A DNA stretch of 64,000 nt from Haematococcus lacustris. Its lineage: Eukaryota > Chlorophyta > Chlorophyceae > Chlamydomonadales > Haematococcaceae. Where the stretch lies: contig JASKMD010000026.1 of NCBI GenBank assembly GCA_030144725.1, forward strand, positions 8,894,100-8,958,099, in the 5' to 3' direction. Shown here piece after piece: positions 1-8,310 of this stretch. The notes beneath the pieces were generated by a model that saw only the letters and a list, made by a program, of their open reading frames with translations, searched no databases and was not told the origin of the DNA. Each line of letters starts with the position of its first letter. Position 1 is the stretch's first letter. Made by a program: the position numbers and the translations under genes.

Positions 1-217
1 GCTACTGAGGCCGGGGGTTGCTGGGTGCCAGACCACAGACCCACATCAGGGCGCCCTGCCTCTCTGCTGACACTTGCATCCTTGAGCTGGCCAGGGGGTC
101 CTGCCCTGCCTGTGCTGGCCTGTGCTGGGTCCTGCCCTGGCTGAGCAGCTGGAGAGCTGCTGACCTGAATGCTCAGATGGCTTCCTGCGCCGCTGGACCG
201 CACTGGTCTGGTCTCAC

Positions 218-1161
218 CTGGCAAACCAGGGCACAATGCCGGGGTTTCCCCTGTGGAAGTCAGGGTCCTTGCCCACCTCACCAGTGTGATTGTGGTGCTC
301 CCAATGCTGCGTGGCACCAACAGCGCGGGCACAACACGTCACACCCTGAGCTGCCTTGTGCTGCTCGTGTCAAACAGACCTTCTGCCTGGCATCGCTGGT
401 AGCATGCACAGGGAAGCATTGCTGAGCTGGCAGCAGCCAGGGCCAGATGGCATCATGCTGGTTGCTGCCTGCTGTGGGCTGCTTGTGGGCTGCTCAGAAC
501 AGTTATCACCTTGCGGTGCAGCATGTTGTAATCAAACCAGGCGTACAAGGAGATGCATACTCTGCCCAAGAAGTCATTAAGCTGCCTGTTTCTCATGGCG
601 ATGGTGCCATGCATAGCATCATGCGTGGTGATAAAAAGGCCTGCATGGAAAGCAGAAAAGAGCTGTGAGTGAGGTCCAATTGTGCATCATGTTGCCTGGC
701 TGATGGGACATGGCCAGAGCTTCAGCTCAGATGCATGCCTGGCAGCTGCGCTCAGTGCTATCACCTGTGTACAGGAACTCCAGGACAAAGAATACGACGA
801 CGATGTGCATCAGACTGCTGCTACCGCCAACCAACTGAGCTGTGGCATCTGACACGGGCAGCCAGTGCAGCTGGTCCAAGGAGGTCGGAAGCTTGATTTG
901 AAAAATGGCGTGGAGGAACACTGCGGCCCAAGAGCCGATGACAGCTAGCGCCATCGTGATGCCCTTTGTGTCGGAAGGTGGTGGCTTGTAGGCATTCTTC
1001 AGTCCCGGGCGGGCCGCGTCTGACTCTTCTGACGGAAGCGAGTACTGGGTCGCCCATGTACGCAACACGTCAGAGCTGCCTGCAACCTCCTTCTCCTTCT
1101 CCTTGAGTGCCTCAGCGCTTCCGGTAAGCTGCTCCAACATTACTGTCGCTGCTAGCTGCAT
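218..1161 (-). CDS. BKT (crtO): beta-carotene ketolase, first three exons (gene runs off the left edge)
   Basis: Plastid carotenoid 4,4'-oxygenase that adds keto groups to beta-carotene/zeaxanthin on the way to astaxanthin; di-iron membrane oxygenase family. Exon 1 (765-1161) starts at ATG 1161 (MQLAATVMLEQLTGS) and includes a hydrophobic span (ITMALAVIGSWAAVFLHA). Exon 2 (510-640) carries the first histidine box (TTHDAMHG). Exon 3 (218-306) starts HWEHHNHTGE, the second box. Exon lengths 397, 131 and 89 nt join in phase with GT-AG borders. The third His box and C-terminus are not in the window; 1-217 is intron. I recognise the protein as the Haematococcus crtO-type ketolase, differing by only a few residues (for example QLVGGSSSLMH). 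Which of the several BKT paralogues this is cannot be settled here. Confidence 0.95.
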
Positions 1162-1530
1162 TCGTCTAGCTGTGCTATGGCAGTCAGTGCGGCGGGAGAC
1201 TCGCGGGTTCAAGGCAGTGCAGACTGGCCACGTCGAGGCGCACAAACGCTTGAGCTCTGCGAGCCAGTGCCAAGTGCCAGTGTCAGGCCCAGAGTTAAGG
1301 AGGACTCAATTCACAAGCAACTAGTCGAGTGCCCGAGTTATGGTCAAATAACGGCTCCAACTGTGAGGCAGTCATAGCGCGCAGCTAGCTGATGGTCGGG
1401 ACAATGTGGAGGTGCAGCATGTGCAATGCGGCACCTCTGAGGCTCATTCTCTGAGCTACATAACGCACCTTTATTATTTGAGGCTGTGGACCGGCAGGTG
1501 TTGACTTGCGCGCGCTGACTTGCGTGCAAG
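1162..1530 (-). promoter_or_regulatory. BKT leader with probable 5'UTR intron, and start of promoter
   Basis: Upstream of the BKT ATG the minus strand has a good acceptor (CTCGCAG, exon resumes at 1256) and a good donor (AATAAAG|GTGCGT at 1468), so a 212-nt intron in the 5'UTR is likely. The transcription start is probably near 1530, but this is inferred. No TATA box is obvious. The promoter proper should lie between about 1530 and the transposon debris that begins near 1900. Confidence 0.4.
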
Positions 1531-1902
1531 TGCATTTGCCCACCTCAATGGAAGATACTGCACTGCGCGGCTACGTGCGGCTGCTTTGTGGTCACTCTCG
1601 CCGGTGGTCACAGGTCAATGTCACGGAACTGCGGCGAGGCGGTGACACGACTGCAGCTTGAGCAAGCCTGAGTTTGCAGTCACGAAGCTTGTCGGCGGTT
1701 TGGGCACTCAAACGCCCGCTACCTCGCCCCCTGCCTTCCAGCCGTGGGTACTCACCCTATGGCTGCCACCCCATGGCTGTGGTGAGGTCCTCACTTGGGG
1801 TAAGGTCTGAGAATGTTACTAGGCAGGCTGCAAGCCATTGGACATGCCCCTACCCCACCTTCGCCTGCCACCATGACAACCACCACCTCCACCGACTCAG
1901 CC
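1531..1902. other. intergenic, no gene seen
   Basis: No ORF with protein character or splice structure was found. This is the stretch between the BKT leader and the first transposon-derived block, so it is the most likely place for BKT promoter elements. Confidence 0.5.
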
Positions 1903-2340
1903 CCCTTGTCCCTCACTAGGGCCTCCATTTGAGCCGGACCAGTCCGTGAGCATACACGGTTGTGTGACGCTACATTCCAGCCAGATCACAGTGCTACCAC
2001 CGCTACTGCCCCCGCTGCTTACACTCTGCTGCCCCTGCTGCTCCACCGACTCAGCCGCCGCCACCGCCTTGAGTACCAGCGCAAATACAGCATTGTAGGA
2101 CCCCTCACTAGGTAGGGTGATTTGTTTGTGTGGGGTAACACCCATGCGCATGGCATCCCACCTACACTATTGCCTGACCCTTGTGACAGCGCAGTAGCCT
2201 GAAACTGGCATGACTAACATGTGCTGGTGGCCTTTATGGCCTGATCTTGCTACTGCTGTGTGGGTGAGCGGCCCAGACGCGGGGATTGCCCAGCATGACT
2301 GACATGTGCTGGTGTAAGCTGGTACCAGGTTTTGTGCCTG
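1903..2340. mobile_element. remnant of the non-coding end of the Fanzor element
   Basis: 1903-1947 (CACTAGGGCCTCCATTTGAG core) matches 58929-58975, and 2155-2225 (CTATTGCCTGACCC, GTGACAG, GGCATGAC) matches 59090-59150 in the same order. At the second site these blocks lie just downstream of a Fanzor gene. A further block, GTGTGACGCTACATTCCAGC at 1962-1981, recurs near 61915-61934. No Fanzor coding sequence is present here, so this looks like a solo or deleted copy. Confidence 0.6.
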
Positions 2341-2388
2341 AACTTGCTACTACTGGCCCTTGGATTAGCGCCGTTGGTTGCACAATTA

Positions 2389-3910
2389 TAGGGTGCGGTT
2401 CCTCCGCTTAATATTAACTTAATAGCTTAATTAAATTAAGGCCGGTCGTATTAAGCCCCTTAAGTGTATTAAGTGGCTTCTTTTTGACCCACGCTGCTAT
2501 GAGTGCAGCTGTGCGACCCCAGCGCACGGGTCGCAACCGCAATCGCCTCACATTTGCACTTTTAGCCGGCAGGCACGCGGGCAGGCAGCAACATATGCCA
2601 ACAAGCAGTAGTGGATCAGGAACAGCTGTATTACAACAAAACGGCTATGACTGGGTCGCTGGGGCCCGACCCCGCAGTGGACCGCGACTAAGTTGCACAA
2701 AGACGCGATTTGGTTGGTGTTGCATCTGCGCACCCAGCAAAGGCCAAGGGTGTGGTTCTTAAGCACAAACGATGCGAGTTGAGCAAAGTTGCTCTCTAGT
2801 AGTGCACAAATGGTAATACCGCGAGCAAACACTAAACGGTTGTGTGCTTGTGCGTGTAGTGAGGAATAGCTAGCGCGTACCCAGTAAAGGGGTCGATGTA
2901 CTTTTTAGGCAGGACCACGCCGCGGGCCCGCAGTGCAAGAAGTGGGGCGCTGCTCCGCGCCAGGCTGGGTGCCTGGGTGAGCTCCCCCTCACCTAGCAGT
3001 ATGGCAGCGTCAGCAGCAGCCTCCCCCTTGGGCCCTGCCGCCGCGCTGCCAGACAGGCTGCCGGAGTGGGTGGCTGAGGGGGGCAGGGCGCGGCCAGGCG
3101 GGGATGTGGTGAGCGCGCCCAGCTCTTTGCTCATCAGCTGCTGCAGCGGGACCAGCTCGCTGGGGGCCTCGCGCACCCTGGTGCGGAAGTAGCGGCGGCG
3201 CCGCACAAAGTGCTTGATGTTGCACTTGCCGCTGAGGGGCGGAGGCGGGTGGCGCAAGAAGTTGAAGTCCAGGGCGTAAGACCAGCCGTGCTCGTCCACG
3301 CAGCCTTCTTCAAAGCCGTCCATGTCCAGCTGCCACGCTGACTCCACCCACCTGCAGGGCACCAAGCCAAGTGGTGTGTGGGGTGGGGTGATGTGTGAGT
3401 GGGTGTGAAAGGTGTATCGTTCAAAATAAAGAATGGGTGGCCCTGTGCCAGCTGGGGCTGATCGCCTGCCATCCATCAATCGGGTCCATGCGAATTGGCT
3501 GCTCTGTGTTTCTGTGGTGTTCAGTGTTCTGTAACAGTGGTGCAACAGTACAGTGGTGTGACAGTAGGGGTGCTCAGTGTTGACCCTTGTGTCCACACCA
3601 CATCAAGCAAGGGGTAGAGCCACGAACTCCCCAAACACAAGCCACGAACAAGGGGATGCTTCGCCATATATCACGGCAATAACGGATGCAGGACAACCGT
3701 CTACATCAACGCGAACATCCCAAATAGTGCGTCTAGCGTGCGCTCTGAGCTTGTTGCACCACCACTGACACTCCACTTGATGCTATGAAACCGCGAACGA
3801 GTTTCCCGCGATTCGAACCCCGGTGGGAAAGCGCCTCATAGCGCTTAATATTAAGTGATAGTAAGCGACTTACTACTTAATAGAACGCTTAATTAAGGAA
3901 CCGCTCCCTA
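2389..3910. mobile_element. hAT-like non-autonomous DNA transposon 1
   Basis: Left end TAGGGTGCGGTTCCT (2389-2403) and right end AGGAACCGCTCCCTA (3896-3910) are inverted repeats matching 14 of 15. Termini fit the hAT pattern YARNG. Flanking 8-mers CACAATTA (2381-2388) and CGCAATTA (3911-3918) match 7 of 8, the expected hAT target-duplication length. Both subterminal regions are AT-rich with repeated CTTAAT motifs, as expected for hAT transposase-binding sites. At 1522 bp with no transposase it must be non-autonomous. It contains the dysferlin-domain exon described separately. Confidence 0.8.
2832..3353 (-). pseudogene. dysferlin-domain (DysF) exon captured inside hAT-like element 1
   Basis: After an acceptor (CCCTGCAG) the minus strand reads an uninterrupted 170-residue segment containing GWSYALDFNF and VRRRRYFRTRV, the signature of the DysF domain known from dysferlin and peroxisomal Pex23/Pex30-type proteins. 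A polar, Ala/Pro-rich tail follows, then a stop at 2832. Only a C-terminal exon plus some intron is present. The whole fragment lies within the transposon ends, so I read it as a captured gene piece, not an intact gene. Whether it is transcribed cannot be told. Confidence 0.65.
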
Positions 3911-3934
3911 CGCAATTAGGTAAACAATCCAAGG

Positions 3935-3965
3935 CAAACAAAACTCATTCAACAGGGAACAACAT
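3935..3965 (-). repeat. dispersed repeat family copy 1 (3' end motif)
   Basis: Reverse complement reads TTGTTCCCTGTTGAATGAGT followed by TTTGTTTG. The same motif occurs on the plus strand at 24411-24438, 55614-55641 and 58670-58697. The hAT-like element 1 target duplication ends 16 bp to the left. Confidence 0.65.
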
Positions 3966-4951
3966 GTTTGACAACATGTTTGATCTCACTCAGCAACTAC
4001 AAACATGTTGTAGCATACTCGGTCGCACCCTTGATGACTGCAAACCCCACATTGATGGCACGTTCGTGGGCATCTCAGGCTTACATCTTAGGCAGGTCAC
4101 ACATCAGTCTGAGGGGGCTTAAGCAGTCTTGCCCTTGGCCTAACCACAATGCTACTCTTGCAATGCTACTGGGCAGGCATGCCAGATGGGTTGGGTGCCA
4201 TGTCTAGGTGGATACACCAGTGGGCAGAGCTGTGCACCAGGAGAGGATGCACTGGCAGACAATGGCTGCTCGTTACGGAGGGGCACAAGCTGTTTCACCC
4301 CACCGCACGACACTTGCCGCACAGGCATGATGGACTGCATGGGCGATGTTGCGTAGGTCACACTGTAGCATGAGTGCTCCACCCTGGCCCATGACAGCGC
4401 ATGCAGAAGATGCAGCGTTGGGTCACCCTTCTATGCCAGTGACATCCGTTACTCTCATCCTGTGAACTCAATGTACAACGTCCTCGACTTCTGAATGGGA
4501 GGGAAACACTGCAGTTTTACCGCAGTGTTGGTACTCAAGCACACACCCAGCACCAGTCAACTCATGCCATTACATTGGTTCTGGAGCAGGATAGCAACCC
4601 TCAATCTTTCACTCACTGCTTCAATTGCAACTTAGTTCTCGCATAACTTGTTCTAGTGATACAACAGCAGGAAACCCACAGTTCCAGGCCTCCATGCAAT
4701 GCATGGGCACAGAAAGCCACAAGATAAAGAGTAGATGCATCCACGACTACTGAGGCATTCGTCAACTGATCGCCAACTGTCAAACAGCCCAGTCCGACAC
4801 AACGACAGCTGTCATTGGTTTGGTCAAGGGCATGTCAACCCACACCTGAAGATGCATGTACCCTGCCATGATGCTGTCGTAGTTGGTCCATCCCAGCTCA
4901 TGTGCCTCATTACTCTGCGTCAGCATGTCATGTCCTATAGCTTTGCACATT
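3966..4951. other. intergenic, no gene recognised
   Basis: Only short, low-quality open frames without splice support. Nothing assigned. Confidence 0.4.
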
Positions 4952-5507
4952 TCAGGCAGCTGGGGCATCGTCCCTGTCACCCTCAGGGTCGGCCACTACG
5001 GGCACTGGCTCGCCCTCTCCATCCAGCAGCTCACCACCCTCACCATCCTCAGTGGCCTTGGTGTTCTTCAGGTCGGCAATTTCGTCAGCTGCACTCCCAT
5101 CAGCTGCAGTCACACACAGAACACGTCTCACAATCAGTCAGCCCAGGCCATTGAGGGACGGCCTGGCGGCGGTTACAGCATTGCTCATGGCTGTGGTGAT
5201 AATGGTTGCATACATGTGGGCATTGGCATGCAGCGATGGCAGCAGTGACATACACCTCCCAGCTTGCATATGGCAGCATAGCTGATCCTAGCAAACACAG
5301 CCCTAAGCAACAAACAAGCATGCCACATCAGCATCTGTCATGCACAGCCATACAAGAGCAGGTCATCAGCTGAGCCATGTGGTACGTACCAGTGGACAGC
5401 TCCGCCTGTGTCTCCCGGGCATTGGTGTCGTCAGCCGCTGCCAAGGCAGCTTCAGTGGGAGTGAAGTCAGGGTCGTCGCGGTCATCTAGTGTTCCAGCAT
5501 CTGGTTC
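4952..5507 (-). CDS. last two exons of an unrecognised acidic protein
   Basis: Exon 5390-5507 (118 nt) begins after CTGCAG and reads EPDAGTLDDRDDPDFTPTEA onward, ending at a GTACGT donor. Exon 4952-5103 (152 nt) begins after CTGCAG and reads ADGSAADEIADLKNTKATED and on to DDAPAA-stop. The phases (1+2) fit exactly, which supports real splicing. The 89-residue tail is strongly acidic (D/E-rich) with no catalytic motif. Upstream exons were not identified; the sequence upstream is broken by the insertion of hAT-like element 2. It could be the tail of a host gene or of a transposon protein. Confidence 0.5.
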
Positions 5508-6432
5508 CTGCAGACATGCAAGGGGTGGGAATTACAAATTGGGTCTACGCGCATGAGCAACAGCTCGTTGTCAAACACTTGGTTACATCCAGGACTTGAT
5601 TACATCTTAGACATCACAGATTGCTGGAGTTCGCCGGGGGGGGGGGGGGGGGGGGGTAAGGTTTAGCCTATCCAAGCGGCAATCGGTGTGGACAACCTCC
5701 CCGCGTGGTGTGATGACCTCACGATGGGCCCGCTACCGGCGGTCCACGGCGTACCGGGCGGCCACCAACAGACCAACCCACCTGGTCGACACCGACGTCG
5801 CCGTAGCCCGCGTCCATTTCCTGCGGTCGCTCACAATGGCGATGCATGTGTGTAAGAGTTTGGCAATCGTGCGGATGTTAACTGGGACGCGGCCTGCAAG
5901 TCGCACCTGATAGTACGCATCTGTGTTGTATGCGCCTGCGGAAACATCGACGCGGTACTGCAATTAATGGCCGTGTCACTGCTAGCTAATGGTCGGGCTT
6001 GCCGGCGCAGCGTCATGGGCAGCCGTGGCACTGCCCGCAGCGCATACATTGGTACCCAGCAAGGCTCTCACACGCTCACCTGGCTTCTTAAGCGGCTTGC
6101 CCTGTTCCATCGCGCGGGTTGTGACATTGGGTCCCTGGATATGGCGAAAGACGATGACAACGTGACCATTAGCTTCATTGGTGATGAGATGCAGTGCAAG
6201 CAGTTGAAGATAAGTCCCGGGTGGGTGCGGAGGGAATTGTGCCATCACTCACCTCCATAGCTGTACTTGCGTGAACAGGGCGCGCAAAGGTCTGTGCCGG
6301 TGAAATACGCTGTCGGGTGCGTCACGGCGGACTCTATATTCACATCTCACTCTATATTCACGTCTCAGTCTACGTTCCCGTCCTGTATCCCTCCTGTAGC
6401 CCCTAAATTGCTCCACAGGATTTGGCGACCGG
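5508..6432 (-). other. possible coding fragments, minus strand
   Basis: Two minus-strand stretches look protein-like: about 5780-5957 (YRVDVSAGAYNTDAYYQVRL, after an ATTGCAG acceptor) and about 6090-6215 (GTYLQLLALHLITNEANGHV, ending at a GTGAGC donor). I could not join them in phase with each other or with the acidic exons downstream, and I do not recognise them. A poly-G run at 5635-5656 may be unreliable sequence. Confidence 0.25.
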
Positions 6433-7499
6433 TAGGGATCGTCCCGTGCCATCTAACGTTAGACTAGATTAGACGGTCTAACGTTAGACCGGCATGTTAG
6501 ATATTAGATGCGGTGGATGGCGGATTTTAGCGCTCGTCCTGCTTGCTAAAGGCCCGTGCATCCTGCCGCACAAGTCGCAATCCCCTCCGCGTGAGAAATG
6601 TTTTTGGGGGCCGCGGGCAGCGGTTATTGCGGTAAGATGCGGGCAGCGGTCAGTGATCAGAGCTCAAGGCGGTGCAAGGAAGCGAGCGTCATGCGCGCTC
6701 TGTGCGCACCAACAACCCAACCCAATGTGCCCTCTACGAGATCCGCAGCTTGCATGACGTGTCTGCATGCATGTAATGTAGGTTTGCGGGGCTGCTCTTG
6801 ATGGCTGCGAACGTCTTGGAGTTGGTGCCAGCAACCATGGGCATGGTGAATGGTGGTAATAGTGGTAGGTGGCCTATGTGTTATGTGTGCATGCAGCAAC
6901 ATGGTACAAGTGCATAAAGCTGGTGATCAAGCTGATGAAGCCCATCAGCAACGCCATCTGCAGGCTGGAGACTGAAGCGCCCTAACTCAGCCAGGTGTGA
7001 CTGTGCATGCATGGTCAATATGAGTTGGTACATGTCGGTGCATGTGTTGTTGCAGGTGTTGATGATCTAGTATGCATTGGTGGACCATGCAGAACAATGG
7101 GTGGAGCAAGCGGTCCTCGCGAGCCCCACGTTGGCTGGAAGGTCACAGCTCAACGTGGCCACAACGGAGAAGATGTATGGTGTGTGGCACCGGGCCTAGC
7201 AGCCGCCCTGGACTCTTAGCGTTCCATGTGTGGGTGTGAGCAGCAGGCTGGCCGTGTGTGGCACTGATGTATGGTACGTGTATATTGTAAGGTCGCAAAT
7301 TGCAGTGCCTTGTCACTCCCGATCGTCATCGGAGTAGACGATATCCTGTGGATTGTGAGGTGGTCAGGAGTCGAACCTGGGCGGGATGACGTCTGTCGCC
7401 CATCCAGCACTCCTCTTTGCTAGATAACCACAACGCTGCTAGACCATCTAAATCTAGCATCTAGATCTACGTAGATCTACGTAGATGGGACGGTCCCTA
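6433..7499. mobile_element. hAT-like non-autonomous DNA transposon 2
   Basis: Left terminus TAGGGATCGTCCCGTGCCATCT and right terminus, read inward, TAGGGACCGTCCCATCT form imperfect inverted repeats (a 4-nt gap relative to each other). Flanking 8-mers GCGACCGG (6425-6432) and GCGACCGA (7500-7507) match 7 of 8. Palindromic subterminal runs follow inside both ends (CTAACGTTAGAC; GATCTACGTAGATC). The 1067-bp element has no transposase. Its ends share the TAGGG start but differ beyond that from element 1, so it is a different family. Confidence 0.75.
7361..7446 (-). ncRNA. tRNA-like sequence inside hAT-like element 2
   Basis: The minus strand has a box-A-like stretch (TAGCAGCGTTGTGGTTA) and a canonical box B (GGTTCGACTCC) about 45 nt further on, within 86 nt whose ends TGGTC and GACCA can pair. 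I cannot fold a convincing anticodon arm, so this is at best a tRNA-derived or pseudo-tRNA sequence, possibly with Pol III promoter activity. Confidence 0.35.
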
Positions 7500-7696
7500 G
7501 CGACCGATGTGTCTCCCTAACCTAGGTCCCTAACCTAGGAGTCGATTGAGCCCTAACCCTACCCTGTGCATGACTCTCTCGGACACACATCCCCTTTGTA
7601 AGGGGCAATCGTTTTTTGTTTCATTGATTTATGGCATTTATGGCGTGGTGTGTGAGATGTTATTCTATATCAGTATGTACAGCTATGTGATGACCA
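7500..7696. other. short intergenic stretch with telomere-like words
   Basis: Contains CCCTAACCTAGG twice (7516-7540) and CCCTAACCCTACCC (7551-7564). No gene seen. Confidence 0.4.
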
Positions 7697-8155
7697 CTCG
7701 TGCACTGCAAATGCTCCTGAGGTCTCTCACTTGAAGGACTCGCCTGCTCTTGCACCGCGTTGTTGCGGGCAGAGCTGACCCGGCTGGTACTGAACTCATG
7801 CACTAGCACCACACGCTCGGCCAGCTGCTTGCATGCCTCCCGTAGCATCTGTTTGACCAGCACACCCCTGCTGCCAATGCTCCCACTGCCACTGAAGCCT
7901 GCTGCACCATTGCCAGGGGGCGACGTGTGGCAGCTGAGTTGCAGTGTACCATGGCACCCTGGTAGGTCTGCAGCCAAGGCACACAGGGTGAGACACATTG
8001 TGAGCCGAGCCTCGGCCCGAGGTCCAGTCATGGCAAGGACAAGCATTGTGGCACACATACTAGCACACATACTGGCTGGGTACGGTTTACTCACCTCAGC
8101 CCAGAACTTGGCCACCGTGTGCTGCTTGCGTCGGTACAGCCGAAGTTTGGCGTAT
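7697..8155 (-). pseudogene. broken Fanzor (TnpB-like) nuclease fragment
   Basis: Minus-strand frames match the complete-looking Fanzor at 59201-60560. YAKLRLYRRKQHTVAKFWAE followed by GTGAGT parallels RLRLYGAQDRALEQFFEK followed by GTGAGG, so even the intron position is shared. After the intron, GSIGSRGV and VVLVHEFSTSRVSSARN parallel GIGTGGGW and VVLVDEHRTTRVSSAVN. The RuvC-I part and the C-terminal RuvC-III segment are missing. It is a remnant and cannot encode a nuclease. Confidence 0.65.
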
Positions 8156-8310
8156 TCTTGGTTTGTCTGTTTATTTTCCCATTGCTATATACGACATTTC
8201 TGACAGTCATTGGTTAGCATTAGACTACAGGTTCGGGTCCACTAGCTAGCACCAATGTAGCATACAAACCAGTGCCGGAGCTTCATCCGAGCTGCTGGCC
8301 TGTTAGTTAC

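Noticed and set aside
6249..6452. ORF MARDDPYRSPNPVEQF as first exon of a gene
   Set aside because: Its ATG lies inside the terminal inverted repeat of hAT-like element 2, so the start is probably accidental.
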